Positions 26,097 through 35,939 of a stretch of DNA of 64,000 nt are shown here, piece by piece. Under the pieces are notes generated by a model. The model worked only from the letters and a program-made list of their open reading frames with translations. It was not told the origin of the DNA and searched no databases. Both the position numbers and the translations under genes were made by a program. Location: contig JBHOQX010000087.1 of NCBI GenBank assembly GCA_042408595.1, forward strand, positions 1 through 64,000, read 5' to 3'. Every line of letters starts with the position of its first letter. The first letter of the stretch is position 1. This stretch comes from JBHOQX01 sp042408595. GTDB taxonomy: Bacteria; Chloroflexota; Chloroflexia; Chloroflexales; Roseiflexaceae.

Positions 26097-26105
26097 TGGT
26101 ATACT
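26097..26105 (+). promoter_or_regulatory. Extended -10 promoter for the CBS/CorC-type gene
   Basis: TGGTATACT, extended -10 form, 73 bases before the ATG at 26178. Confidence 0.5.
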
Positions 26106-26177
26106 AGCCCCATCACGCGGCCCAGATGATCTGCAATCCGCAATCTGCACGTGCGATCACGGGCCAGGAGAGCGGGG

Positions 26178-27521
26178 ATGTCCACAGGCGATCTGTTTGT
26201 GAGAATCGGCGCGGTACTGCTGCTGGTCGCCATGAACGGCTTCTTCGTCGCCGCCGAGTTCGCGCTTGTCGGTGCGCGGCGCACCCGGCTGGAGCAGATG
26301 GCGCAGGCCGGCAACGGCGCCGCGGCCCTGGGCCGGCGCATGCAGGACGACCTCGACCGCTTCATCGCTGCCGCGCAGCTTGGCATCACCCTCGCCAGCC
26401 TAGCGCTCGGCTGGATCGGCGAGAGCACGATCGCCGCGCTGGTGGAGCCGCCGATCGAGTCGCTCCTCGAATCGGTGCTCGGCACCATTCCGACCATCGC
26501 GCCGATGGCGCTCGCCATCAGCCATGCGGTCGGTATCGCCATCTCGTTTTTCATCATTACCACGCTGCATATCGTTCTGGGCGAGCAGGCCCCGAAGGTC
26601 TTCGCCATCCGCGCCCCGGAACGGACGACGCTGTTCGTCGCTCGGCCGCTGGCGGTGTTTAACACGGTCTTCGCGCCGGTCATCCGCTTTCTCGACTGGG
26701 CGACGGCTGTCGTGCTGCGGCTGTTCGGCGTGCGCGAGACGGACGGGCACACCAAGGTGCATAGCGCCGAAGAGCTGCGCATGCTGGTGGAGGAGAGTGC
26801 CGAGGCCGGGGTGATCCGGGAGGAGCAGGAGGAGATGCTGATGAACGTCTTTTCCTTTGCTGACCGGCCGGCCTACCAGGCGATGCTCCCACGCACCGAG
26901 GTGGTTACGATCGACCATGACGCCACGGTGCGCGCATTTCTCGACCGCTTCGCCGCCACCGGCCACACCCGCTTCCCGGTACTTGGCCCGGGCGGGATCG
27001 ACGATGTGGTTGGCGTGATCTCCGCCAAGGACCTGCTCGTGGCCCTGCGCGACGGGCAGATCGGCTTCGACGACCCGATCACGCCCCTGGTCCGGCCGGG
27101 ATTCTTCACGCCGGAGACCAAGCGGATCGGCGACCTGCTGCGCGAGATGCGCCACCAGCACCAGCGCATGGCCATCCTGGTGGACGAATACGGCGGCATG
27201 GCCGGCGTCGTCACCATGGAAGATCTGGTGGAAGAGATCGTCGGCGACCTGGACGACGAACTGGAGCACGATCCCGCGGATGTGACCAAAGTCGACGAGC
27301 GGACGACCGTGGTGGAAGGGCAGATTCGCGTGGACGAGGTCAACGACGAGCTCGGCCTGGACATCCCAAACGGCGATTACGAGACGCTGGCCGGCTTCAT
27401 TCTGACGAAGCTTGGCCGCCTGCCGAACGCGGGCGACAGCGTGCAGCACGACGGCGTGCAGTTGACGGTGCTGGAGATGCAGGGCCCGCGGATCAGGCGG
27501 GTGAAGATCCAGCGGATGTAA
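26178..27521 (+). CDS. CNNM/HlyC-CorC family membrane transporter-like protein with CBS domains
   Basis: 447 residues: an N-terminal DUF21/CNNM membrane domain of three or four spans (MNGFFVAAEFALVGARRTRLE), a pair of CBS domains (about 205-335; MLPRTEVVTIDHDATV, AILVDEYGGMAGVVTMEDL) and a C-terminal CorC_HlyC domain. Bacterial members export magnesium or sodium ions; the CBS pair senses Mg-ATP. The name hemolysin is historical. ATG has an AGGAG site. Monocistronic. Confidence 0.92.
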   Translation: MSTGDLFVRIGAVLLLVAMNGFFVAAEFALVGARRTRLEQMAQAGNGAAALGRRMQDDLDRFIAAAQLGITLASLALGWIGESTIAALVEPPIESLLESVLGTIPTIAPMALAISHAVGIAISFFIITTLHIVLGEQAPKVFAIRAPERTTLFVARPLAVFNTVFAPVIRFLDWATAVVLRLFGVRETDGHTKVHSAEELRMLVEESAEAGVIREEQEEMLMNVFSFADRPAYQAMLPRTEVVTIDHDATVRAFLDRFAATGHTRFPVLGPGGIDDVVGVISAKDLLVALRDGQIGFDDPITPLVRPGFFTPETKRIGDLLREMRHQHQRMAILVDEYGGMAGVVTMEDLVEEIVGDLDDELEHDPADVTKVDERTTVVEGQIRVDEVNDELGLDIPNGDYETLAGFILTKLGRLPNAGDSVQHDGVQLTVLEMQGPRIRRVKIQRM

Positions 27522-27541
27522 CAGGCGCTGGGCACTGGCGG

Positions 27542-29668
27542 CTACGGCGAGAGCTCGTGGAAGGCTGCCGAACGCAGCACAATGCTCAGCGGGCGGCCCT
27601 CGCCGCCGAGCTCCGGTTGCGCTGGCGCGCTCAGGTGCAGGCGGTGCTCGCCGGGCGGGACGAAGATCGGGATGCGATACCGGCGGGCCACATCGTTCGC
27701 AATCAGAAGACTCCCCAGCTGCCGGTTGTCGAAGGTGAGCGCCACAGGCCGCGGGCGCTGGAAACTCTGCGCTTCGAGCGAAAGCTCGAACCATGCCGGG
27801 GCAGCGTTCGTGTTGACCAGGTAGATGTCGGCCTGATCGGCCATCCAGCGCCAGAAGCGCCCTCTGGCCTGTTCTTGCTCATACCAGTTGCTGTCGAGAT
27901 AGGCGAATGGCCGGGGCGCGACGTAGGGCACGCTGTAGACGCGCGCCGCCCCGCCGGTCGGTACCGGGCGAAGCTGCAGTCGCTCTTCCAGCAGCACGCG
28001 CGCACAAGCGAGCCGCGCCCGGGAGAGACGCTCGGGATGTACGACAATCGTCCCGATCTGGTAGGCATTGAGGGCCGCAAGCGCTGTCGAAGCGTCGTGC
28101 GGCAGGATATGGTCCTCGTCGCACCGCCGGCTGGCAAGCTGCCCGATGACCGGGGCGCCACGGGCGAGCGGGTAGTCGGGGCGGCGCGCAACATACCCGC
28201 CGATGATCGGACGCTGATGGATCATTTGCGCCCGCATCGATGCCGTCTTATAGGCGAGATCGCCGGGATCGAGCGGGATCTCGAGCACCGCACCCGCTCC
28301 ACCACGCAACGAGGCGTAAAAGGGCTCGGTCGTGTCGGCGAAGGCGCGCAGCCCGCCCGGGGTACATTCGAAGAGCAGCGCCGCCAGAAGCGCTGCGAAG
28401 ATCCCGTGGCACAGCGGCGCACGTACCCGCTGCTGCACCGACTGAATCCCAAATGCGACGAGCACAGCCAGCGGCACAAGCGCGACGACGACCGCCAGCG
28501 CCGGGCGCCGGCCAAAATTCGCCCCGGGCAAAGAGAGAATGAGCGCGTATGGCATCGGCAGCCCGGTATCCACGCCGGCCACGCGCAGCACCGGGCCGAG
28601 GCTGAAGCACAGTAGCACGAGCGCCACGATGGCCCACCGACGGGCCGCCGACCACCGGGTCATCGCACCGAAGGCTGCAAGAAGCAGCGCGACATAGCCC
28701 GTCGTGACGACCCAGCCGATGCTGTTTGGGTGCAGCGGCTCCTGAAACGCTCGGACCTGCGCGCCATAGAGCGGATGGTAGGCGCTGGGGAGAACAAGGT
28801 CCACCAGATCGACGCTATAGAACCCGGCCTGGGTGATCCAGTGCTCCGCGCCCCGACCCGCGCTCCGCAGGCCTTCTACGATACTTGGCGCAACTGGCGC
28901 GAGCAGCACCAGGAGCAACGGTGCTGCGACCAGCCACGGCCGGAGCATCGGCCAGGCGCTTCGCGCGCCGGCGATCCCCACGATCAGCCAGGTGAGCGTC
29001 AGCAACGCCAGAAACAGTGCTTGATACCAACTGTAGTAGCAGACCAGCGCGGCCGTTAGGGCGAGCGCGATGCCGCTCCGCCAGGTTCGGCGCTCTTCGG
29101 CGTACAGCAGCGCCAGGGCGTACAGCGCGATCCACTGCAGCGCGCCGTGATGCTGCCCCTCCTGAAAGCGGGCGAAATGCACCGGCGCGAGCACACCGAC
29201 CAGCCCCGCGCCGAAGGCGCCCAAGCGCGATCCGGTCGCACGCAGCGCGAGAAGAGCGATCGCAAGCCCGCTCAGCGTGTAGTTGAGCAGCGCGGCGACG
29301 CCGTAGGCCGCGATCGGCCCGCCGAGCAGAAGGACAGGCAGGGTGAGCACGGCATTGGTGAAGGTGAGCGTGTGCAGCCCAAGCGCGACACCATCGGGCC
29401 AGAACAGCAGATCGGTGGCAAACGGGTTCGCGCCGGTCAGGACCGCGCGCCGGATCCACCAGAGGTTCCAGACGTTCTGCCAGCCATCGCTCTCGGCGAT
29501 CGGGCCGCCGACGATCGCCTGCCCGATGAGCGCCGCCTGTGGCCAGGTCAACCAGGCCGCTGCCACACCATAGAACGCCGTGACCAGCAGCCAGCAGGCG
29601 GCTGCCTGGACGCGCGGTAGAACGACCGGCCCCTGCCGCACCACCACCCTGCTGTCGTTCGTGCTCAT
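27542..29668 (-). CDS. Large polytopic membrane protein, probable GT-C glycosyltransferase
   Basis: 708 residues, about 11-12 membrane spans in the first 430, then a soluble C-terminal domain of about 270 residues (VYSVPYVAPRPFAYLDSNWY). The first outer loop holds ESDGWQNVWNLWW, similar in position to the acidic loop of GT-C enzymes. This loop, the membrane-plus-extracytoplasmic layout and the neighbours suggest transfer of a sugar from a lipid-phosphate donor on the outer face. ATG overlaps the upstream stop (ATGA), so it is translated together with the gene before it. Confidence 0.7.
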   Translation of the reverse strand: MSTNDSRVVVRQGPVVLPRVQAAACWLLVTAFYGVAAAWLTWPQAALIGQAIVGGPIAESDGWQNVWNLWWIRRAVLTGANPFATDLLFWPDGVALGLHTLTFTNAVLTLPVLLLGGPIAAYGVAALLNYTLSGLAIALLALRATGSRLGAFGAGLVGVLAPVHFARFQEGQHHGALQWIALYALALLYAEERRTWRSGIALALTAALVCYYSWYQALFLALLTLTWLIVGIAGARSAWPMLRPWLVAAPLLLVLLAPVAPSIVEGLRSAGRGAEHWITQAGFYSVDLVDLVLPSAYHPLYGAQVRAFQEPLHPNSIGWVVTTGYVALLLAAFGAMTRWSAARRWAIVALVLLCFSLGPVLRVAGVDTGLPMPYALILSLPGANFGRRPALAVVVALVPLAVLVAFGIQSVQQRVRAPLCHGIFAALLAALLFECTPGGLRAFADTTEPFYASLRGGAGAVLEIPLDPGDLAYKTASMRAQMIHQRPIIGGYVARRPDYPLARGAPVIGQLASRRCDEDHILPHDASTALAALNAYQIGTIVVHPERLSRARLACARVLLEERLQLRPVPTGGAARVYSVPYVAPRPFAYLDSNWYEQEQARGRFWRWMADQADIYLVNTNAAPAWFELSLEAQSFQRPRPVALTFDNRQLGSLLIANDVARRYRIPIFVPPGEHRLHLSAPAQPELGGEGRPLSIVLRSAAFHELSP

Positions 29669-31269
29669 CGGCGGCAGCTTCCGTTCTGCGTGAACCGGCA
29701 CCGCTCGAACAGCAGCCGCCCGAACTCCCCCACGACGCGCTGCGGCACCTCGACAAGCTGATAGCGCAGCATATCGTGCCAGATCAGCCCCTCGCGCAGC
29801 TCGGGCCGCACGATGGTCCACTGGGCGATCAGGCCGAAGTTCCAGGCGACCAGCGCACCCACCGCCAGCCCCAGGGGCCAGCGCCCGGCCCGCGGCCGTA
29901 GCCACTGGAGCAGCGCCGCCAGCCCCAGCACGACGATCGGCGTCACCTCGATCAGCCGGCGGTAGCCGAAGGCCCGCCGGAGCGTCCATGTGGCGAACGA
30001 GCCGTTGATGTAGGCCTCCGCCAGAAAGCCGAGGAACAGCAGCAGCGCCAGCAGCCCGTCGCGCCGCGCCAGCCAGAGCAGCCCGGCCAGCCCGATCAGC
30101 AGGATCGGGCTCCACAGGAACGCGCCGTGCGCCGGGTCGAACAGGGCGCCCCAAAAGTGCGGGCTGGTGAAATCCAGCTTGCCGGCGACGGTGTTGGACG
30201 GGCGGAACTGGCCGTAGAGCGCGCGGTACACCAGCAACTGCGGCGCGATCGCCAGCAGCAGGACGGCCAGAAACACGGCATGGCGCGCCAGCAGCCGCCC
30301 GGCCTGTCGCCAGCGCCGCCCGCGCACCAGCCGGGCGTAGTGGTAGGCGGCCTCGCCGGCCGGGATGATCAGCAACAGCCCGAGCTGCTCGCGCGTCAGC
30401 GCCATCAGCCCGCCGACCAGCCCCAGCAGCGCCCAGCGGGCGGGGGAGCGAGCGAGCGGCGCGTCGGAAATGCGGCGACCGGAGAGGGGAGCTGGGGCAT
30501 GTGGCTCTTCGCACTCCGCTCTCCGATCGCCCATCGCATCACCCCGCCGCTCGCCGTCCACCGTCCACCGTCCGCCATCCGGCCCCATCCAGACCGTCAG
30601 AAACAGCGCGAAGAGGAAAAACCCGGTGGCGTGCGACCAGGGCATCAGGATGTAGGTGTAGAACACCAGTGGCGACGCCAGCCAGACGCCGACGGTCGCC
30701 AGTGTGGCGGCGAAAGCGCCGGCAGAGCGCCGCGCCAGCCGGTAGGTCAGCAGCAGCCCGGCCAGGCTGTACAGCGCCGACATCAGGCAGACAGCCCAGA
30801 TATACGGCGCCGAGTAGCCATCCCGAGGCACCGCAGCACCGAGCGCCCGCGCGGCGAGCACCCCCACGTCGGCCAGGGCGAAGGCCGGCGCCCACATGAG
30901 CGCTGAGCCGATCGGCGCGACGTTGCGCAGCAGGCCGGTGCGCGGATTGACGACCGGATCGGCCGGGTTGTCACGCAACAGGGCGTTGTACACCGCCGGA
31001 TCGCCGTGCTGGCGGCCCAATTCGGCGAAGTGCTCGTACTCGTTGCGAAAGTCCAGGTCGCCATCGAAGTATAGCGAGCGGAGGTAGGCGAAATACTGCA
31101 CCTCGTCGGTCGCGTAGATGCGGGGCGTGCTCAGCGGCAGCAGCAGCAGAAACAGTGCGATGATCGCGATAGCGCCCCAGTCGCGCGGCCGGGCGCGCGA
31201 CAGCGGCGCCGCAGTGGGGCGTGCCGGGCGCGCCGGCGTGCCGGATGTCACAGCAGGGTGGTGCTTCAC
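29665..31269 (-). CDS. GT-C family membrane glycosyltransferase-like protein
   Basis: 534 residues with about 11 spans. The first outer loop has IYATDEVQYFAYLRSLYFDG, the Asp-Glu catalytic-type motif of GT-C enzymes. A hydrophilic insert (GPDGGRWTVDGERRGDAMG and following, about 30505-30590) splits two membrane spans and is encoded by a tccaccgtccaccgtccgcc tract like the intergenic spacer words; the frame is open across it. GTG start at 31269 overlaps the methyltransferase stop (GTGA). Confidence 0.75.
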   Translation of the reverse strand: MKHHPAVTSGTPARPARPTAAPLSRARPRDWGAIAIIALFLLLLPLSTPRIYATDEVQYFAYLRSLYFDGDLDFRNEYEHFAELGRQHGDPAVYNALLRDNPADPVVNPRTGLLRNVAPIGSALMWAPAFALADVGVLAARALGAAVPRDGYSAPYIWAVCLMSALYSLAGLLLTYRLARRSAGAFAATLATVGVWLASPLVFYTYILMPWSHATGFFLFALFLTVWMGPDGGRWTVDGERRGDAMGDRRAECEEPHAPAPLSGRRISDAPLARSPARWALLGLVGGLMALTREQLGLLLIIPAGEAAYHYARLVRGRRWRQAGRLLARHAVFLAVLLLAIAPQLLVYRALYGQFRPSNTVAGKLDFTSPHFWGALFDPAHGAFLWSPILLIGLAGLLWLARRDGLLALLLFLGFLAEAYINGSFATWTLRRAFGYRRLIEVTPIVVLGLAALLQWLRPRAGRWPLGLAVGALVAWNFGLIAQWTIVRPELREGLIWHDMLRYQLVEVPQRVVGEFGRLLFERCRFTQNGSCRR

Positions 31270-32048
31270 GATCCCGGTTTGACTCCGACCACAAGCAGCA
31301 TCGACCGCCAGGCCGGCAGCGCGCTCGTCAGCAGCCACAGGCCGCCCTTCACAGCGACCCGCAGCGGGTGGCGCAGCGCCCGCCGCGCCTCCACGCCGAC
31401 CGGCTCCCACGCGGCCACGGTGCGCGCCTCGGCAACGCGGAAGCCAGCCTGCTCCGCGAGCCAACGCAGCTCCTGAAGCGTGTAGAGGCGGCTGTGATTG
31501 TAGTAGCGCTGCGGTCCCTGGAGCTGCATCGCCCGCTGGAACTCGCCAAACGGCTCGAATGGCCGCTGGAGCAGCACATCCGCCAGCATCTTCAGCCGGC
31601 TCTTAAGATAGAATTGGTTCGGCGTGGTGATCACTAGCCGGCCGCCGGGGCGGAGCACCCGCGCCATCTCGCGCAACGCCGGCAACGGCGAGCCGGCCAG
31701 GTGCTCGATCACCTCGGAGAAGACCACCGCGTCAAACGACTCGCTGTCGAACGGAATCGGCGACTCATCCAGGTTGCAGAAGCGTACGTCCACATCCAGG
31801 GCGCGCCAGAGCCCGGCGCGCTCATCCGGGAACAGGTCGATCCCGGCGACCTGGTAGCCGGCGCGCCGCAGGATGCCGGTGAACTGCCCGGGCGTCGTGC
31901 CGACCTCCAGCACACGGGCCGGTGGCGGCGGCAGGGCGGCCAGCAGCGCCGTGAAGCGGCGGCGATGCAGCCGGAAGTAGGCCGGTTTGGTATCGGGCGT
32001 CAGCGTGTCGCCGTAGGCATCGACGATCTGGCCGGGTGTACTGCTCAT
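31266..32048 (-). CDS. Class I SAM-dependent methyltransferase
   Basis: 260 residues. SAM-binding motif I is VLEVGTTPGQFTGIL, with GIDLFPDE (motif II), FDAVVFSEVIEHL (motif IV) and LRPGGRLVITTPN, as in the UbiE/Methyltransf_11 group. A C-terminal extension of about 80 residues may contact the substrate. First gene of a coupled three-gene unit with two GT-C proteins, so a sugar or lipid-linked glycan is a reasonable substrate (inference). Little Shine-Dalgarno signal. Confidence 0.85.
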   Translation of the reverse strand: MSSTPGQIVDAYGDTLTPDTKPAYFRLHRRRFTALLAALPPPPARVLEVGTTPGQFTGILRRAGYQVAGIDLFPDERAGLWRALDVDVRFCNLDESPIPFDSESFDAVVFSEVIEHLAGSPLPALREMARVLRPGGRLVITTPNQFYLKSRLKMLADVLLQRPFEPFGEFQRAMQLQGPQRYYNHSRLYTLQELRWLAEQAGFRVAEARTVAAWEPVGVEARRALRHPLRVAVKGGLWLLTSALPAWRSMLLVVGVKPGS

Positions 32049-32072
32049 GGTCTTGACGATCCAAGATCCTGC

Positions 32073-32208
32073 TAGGGCTTACGCGATGGGAAGAGCTGGA
32101 GGGCGCAGCCCATCCCGGCCCCCCTTGCGCGCACGCGCGCAAAAGAGCTCCATGGTGAGCCGCAGGCCCACCACGCCTCCTGCGCTGCGGGCGACCGCAT
32201 ACGTCCTA
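32073..32208 (+). repeat. Palindromic dispersed element, copy 4
   Basis: Left end tagggcttacgcgat and right end accgcatacgtccta pair at 11 of 15 positions. Inside are a degenerate gggcgcagccca hairpin, a gcgcgcacgcgcgc palindrome and the ctgcgctgcgggcg right module. It fills most of the gap between two minus-strand genes. Confidence 0.65.
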
Positions 32209-32231
32209 CTGGTACCATAAACCGCGTGCCA

Positions 32232-33470
32232 CTATCTTCCATCCTTCATCCGCAACTCCTTCTGCATCCTACCATACTTCTGCGCCACCGCCTCCGCCAG
32301 CGCCAGGATGCGCGCGGCCCGATTCGCATAGGTGTATGCCGCGACGATCGCCCGGCCGGCCTGCTCGCGGTCGGCCCGCGCCGGGTCGCTCAGGGCGGCC
32401 AGCAGCGCCCGCTGCAGGTCGCCGGTGTCGCCCCGGCGGAAGTAGTAGCCGATCCCCTCGGGCAGCACCTCCTGCAGCGCCGGGATGTCCGGCAGGACGA
32501 CCGCCCGCCCGGCGGCGAGGTACTCGAACAGCTTGAGCGGCGACGCGGTCACATCGGTCACGGTGTCGGGGATGGCCAGCAGGTCGGCGGCATGGAGGTA
32601 CGGCAGGATTTCCACCTGCGGCACCTGGCCCGTAAGCGTCACCGCGCCGTCCAGCCCCAGCGCCCGCGCCTGCTGACGCAGACCGGCCACCTCGGCGGGC
32701 CGCCCGCCGACGAAGATCAGCCGCGCCGCCGGGTGCGCCGCCCGCACCCCGGCGAACGCCGCCAGCAGTCGGTCGAGACTGCGGTAGGCGAAGGTCATCC
32801 CGGCGTAGACGATGAGCGGGGCTTCCGGCGGCAGGCCGAGGGCGGCACGCGCCGCAGCCCGGTCGCCCGGCGCGATCTGCCGGTCATCGAAGGCATCCGG
32901 GATGACCGTCACCTCGTCCGGGTGCCGCCAGCCGATCCGCACTAGCAGCCGGCGGAAGTCCTCCGTGAGCGAGACGACCGCCGCGCTGCGGGTCAGGGCC
33001 GCCCGGTCGAGCAGGTTGAGCAGCGGCTGCGCCCAGCGCTCCTTCGCCCGCGAGAGGTTCCAGCTTTCCAGGTCGTGCGCCTCGTAGATCACCGGCAGGC
33101 GGAGCAGCGGCCCCCAGACCGCGGCCCACCACCCGGCGCAGATCGCCTCGCGCACGTACACCACGCCGACCTCCCGGCCGCGCTGGCGCTCCCACCAGAT
33201 GGCCGCGGCGGTCATCGCAGCGAACACCGAGCGCTCGGCGTAGTACAGCAAGGTGGTGCGGTACAGACGCGACAACTTGCCGAGCGCCGGGCGCGGCAGG
33301 TGGCGCGCCCCGACATCCGTGAAGCGCGACGGCTCGCCGGGCCAGCGCGGCACGAGCGCCAGCGTCTCCGGCGCGAGCCGCCGCAGCTCGCGCAGCGTCG
33401 CGTAGGTCTGGATGGCGTTGGCGGAACGCAGCGCCAGGCTGGTGGGATAGGCGATGTACGCAAGTCGCAT
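32232..33470 (-). CDS. Family 4 glycosyltransferase
   Basis: GT-B fold enzyme of about 412 residues. The C-terminal half has LIVYAGMTFAYRSLDRLLAAF, the region after it with DLLAIPDTVTDVTASPLKLFEY (in part) and the acidic nucleotide-sugar contact. ATG at 33470 begins MRLAYIAYP, a typical GT4 start; an ATG four codons earlier is possible and neither has a clear ribosome site. Donor and acceptor are unknown; probably surface polysaccharide. Confidence 0.85.
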   Translation of the reverse strand: MRLAYIAYPTSLALRSANAIQTYATLRELRRLAPETLALVPRWPGEPSRFTDVGARHLPRPALGKLSRLYRTTLLYYAERSVFAAMTAAAIWWERQRGREVGVVYVREAICAGWWAAVWGPLLRLPVIYEAHDLESWNLSRAKERWAQPLLNLLDRAALTRSAAVVSLTEDFRRLLVRIGWRHPDEVTVIPDAFDDRQIAPGDRAAARAALGLPPEAPLIVYAGMTFAYRSLDRLLAAFAGVRAAHPAARLIFVGGRPAEVAGLRQQARALGLDGAVTLTGQVPQVEILPYLHAADLLAIPDTVTDVTASPLKLFEYLAAGRAVVLPDIPALQEVLPEGIGYYFRRGDTGDLQRALLAALSDPARADREQAGRAIVAAYTYANRAARILALAEAVAQKYGRMQKELRMKDGR

Positions 33471-33541
33471 GGTGGGCCACATAGCGTGGCGGGGGCGGCC
33501 CGCGCCACCCCCGCCTGTTCCCGCGCGATCCGCCGGACGCG

Positions 33542-35929
33542 CTAGTTGCGACCTTCGATCGGCAGCCAGAGCTTCGGCACTTGATAATCTGCCGGCAGCG
33601 TGACCTTTGTCCGGACGTACTGTTTGGACGGATTGCCCGCCCCGTCGAGGAACCGGACGTAAACGTAGTAGTCACCCGCGAGCGCCGGGTTGCCCTCCGC
33701 CGGTGCCACGCCCAGGCCAGCCAGGACGCTCCACTGGATGGCGAACGAATCCCCCGGCGTCACCCGCACGGGCGTCCACTTGAGCGCCGGGTCGGTCAGC
33801 GGGTCGGTGTTGGGATCGCGAGTATTCGCCACCCAGACCCCCCAGAACTGGCGGCCCGCCGGCAGGTTCTGGCCGTCGAACTTGCCGTAGAGATTGTCGT
33901 TCACGGCGATGTTGTTGAAGCTGAGGGTCCGGAGGATCGACCGCTGATTCGACGTCGTGTCGCTCACCTGGGCCTTGCCGTTCTCCGGCGGCCCTTTCGG
34001 GTTCGATGGCGCGCTCGTCAGCACGGGCAGGCCGGCGTCGTTGGTGCCCGGCGGGTCGTACACGATGAAGCGCGGAACCGTGAGCGTGTTCGGGGAGCCG
34101 TCAGCTTTATCGGTTATGACGACGTTGAAGTCCTTGCGGCCAGGCCCGGTCGCCTTGTCCGGCACGTCCGCCGGGGCGAACAGAAAGCCATTGGCCGGCG
34201 CCGGCAGCCGCTGCGTGCCGATCGTCACCGAGTCGATCCCGGTGCAGTCGAGGCCGCCGTAGGCGCGCACCACCATAATATCTTCGCGCGTGTAGCGCGG
34301 GTCGCCGTCCGAGGCGCCGTTCTGGCTGTTCAGGTCCTGCAGCGAGCTGTAGGTCGTTGGCAGGCCGGCAAGGTGCGGGTTGAGCACATCGAGCGTTGCG
34401 CCAACCTCCGGGTCAACGCCGGGGTCGATGATAATCGAATCGGACTCGACGGCGCTTGCCGCGCCGGCGGCGTTCCGCACCTGGGTGTAGAGCACCGCCA
34501 CACCGCAGACACTGGTCGCCGGCCGCGGCACGTTGGTGAGCGGGTTGGCGAACGGCTTCCAGCCGCCCGAGTCGTTGTCGGCGTCGGTTGGCGGAGCGTT
34601 CCACTTCCAGCGCACCTGCGTCGGGCTGCCGGAGACATTGCTGAACGAGACCGTCACGACCGGATCGTTGGTTGAGACGGCGCCGTCGTTGATCGCTGGC
34701 TTGGCGCTGGGCCCGCTGCCGCGGATCGCTCCACCGGTGTAGAAAACGCTCAGGATATTATCGGGGTGGCGGTCCTGCCAGGTTATATCGATCCGCGCCG
34801 GCCCGGTCGATACAGCTGGCACGTCGGAGGCGCCGGGCTGATTATTGACCCGATCGGCGGCGCCTGTCTCCAGCGAACCGGGGTCGAACTCGCGGAACCA
34901 GATATTCGTATTCGCATCCGCTGAGTTGGTCACATCGCTCCAGACGATATACGCCCGGCGGGCCGTCGCGGACCAGGCTATATCGGGATACTCGGCGAAC
35001 TGGGGAGTATTCGAGAGATCGATCCGGCTGCTCCAGGTCGTCCCGCCGTTCGGCGAGTAGCGGAAACGGACATCGTGGTTGCCACCGCCGAGACTCTCGC
35101 CCCATGCTGCGTACAGACCGACGCCGTCGGTGGCGAGTGTCGGCGCGACCGAGTTGGTACTGCTATCGTTCGAGAGGTTCTGTGTAACCCAGGTCGAGCC
35201 GTCCAGCCGGGCATAATAGATATCCGGCCGGGCCGACCCGCGTTGGAAGACGATATGTGGCTTGCCGTCATTGGTTACGACAATACGCGGCCCCGTCTGG
35301 TACACGCAATCGCCACGCGGCGCGGTTGTATCGCTTAACGAGCCGTTCGGTCGTCGCACGCGGTAGAAGACATTGTATTCGCCGCAGCGATTGTCGATCC
35401 AGGCGATATGCGCGTTTCCGGCGCTATCAATAGCAATCGTGGCCGAGAACGACTTTTTACCCTCGGAGATTTGCTGCGCCCCCGACCACGATACCGAGGC
35501 ACCCCGTATCGTTCCCTGGCGGTAGAATACCTGCTGGCCATTGCCGATATATACAAGGTGCAGCACATTGTTGCGGTCGATGGCCAGCGAATGATCGCGG
35601 CCGCGCGCGAGGGGAATACCGCGTTGAATGTATTGAGGCCCGCTCCAATTCCCGCTCACATTGTTGATATAGGCCAGGTCACCCTCGCCGCCTCCGTTAT
35701 CCTGGACATAGACGATGTGCGCCTTATTGTTGCTGTCCGTCACAATATCGGGCAGAACCGACTTCGTATCGTTAGACACGACTTGACGAGCCGTATTACT
35801 GTCGAAATCGACGGAGCCCGAGAGTGCCGCTGCCGCAGGGATGCTGGCCGCCGGAACAAGCGCCAGGCTCAGCAGCAGCAGGCCCAGGAAGAGCGATAGA
35901 TGTCGCTGTTTTGCTGCCTGAAACTGCAT
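33542..35929 (-). CDS. Secreted beta-propeller protein
   Basis: 795 residues with a clear signal peptide (LSLFLGLLLLSLALVPAASI). Residues 45-380 are repeated blades with Asp-box/BNR-like patterns (HIVYVQDNGGGEGDLAY, HLVYIGNG, HIAWIDNRCGEYNVFYR, AYIVWSDVTN), suggesting a sialidase-type propeller that may bind glycan. Residues 410-795 are beta-sandwich-like. The C-terminus VPKLWLPIEGRN resembles the tails of secreted proteins from Chloroflexota. AGGAGAGG precedes ATG at 35929, ten bases after the lipoprotein stop. Base composition looks less GC-rich than its neighbours. Confidence 0.8.
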   Translation of the reverse strand: MQFQAAKQRHLSLFLGLLLLSLALVPAASIPAAAALSGSVDFDSNTARQVVSNDTKSVLPDIVTDSNNKAHIVYVQDNGGGEGDLAYINNVSGNWSGPQYIQRGIPLARGRDHSLAIDRNNVLHLVYIGNGQQVFYRQGTIRGASVSWSGAQQISEGKKSFSATIAIDSAGNAHIAWIDNRCGEYNVFYRVRRPNGSLSDTTAPRGDCVYQTGPRIVVTNDGKPHIVFQRGSARPDIYYARLDGSTWVTQNLSNDSSTNSVAPTLATDGVGLYAAWGESLGGGNHDVRFRYSPNGGTTWSSRIDLSNTPQFAEYPDIAWSATARRAYIVWSDVTNSADANTNIWFREFDPGSLETGAADRVNNQPGASDVPAVSTGPARIDITWQDRHPDNILSVFYTGGAIRGSGPSAKPAINDGAVSTNDPVVTVSFSNVSGSPTQVRWKWNAPPTDADNDSGGWKPFANPLTNVPRPATSVCGVAVLYTQVRNAAGAASAVESDSIIIDPGVDPEVGATLDVLNPHLAGLPTTYSSLQDLNSQNGASDGDPRYTREDIMVVRAYGGLDCTGIDSVTIGTQRLPAPANGFLFAPADVPDKATGPGRKDFNVVITDKADGSPNTLTVPRFIVYDPPGTNDAGLPVLTSAPSNPKGPPENGKAQVSDTTSNQRSILRTLSFNNIAVNDNLYGKFDGQNLPAGRQFWGVWVANTRDPNTDPLTDPALKWTPVRVTPGDSFAIQWSVLAGLGVAPAEGNPALAGDYYVYVRFLDGAGNPSKQYVRTKVTLPADYQVPKLWLPIEGRN

Positions 35930-35939
35930 CGTCCTCTCC

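Noticed and set aside
29669..30514. Upstream extension of the GT-C gene at 27542-29668
   Set aside because: It is a shadow of the overlapping GT-C gene in another frame; the ATGA overlap and the hydrophobic start at 29668 fit better.
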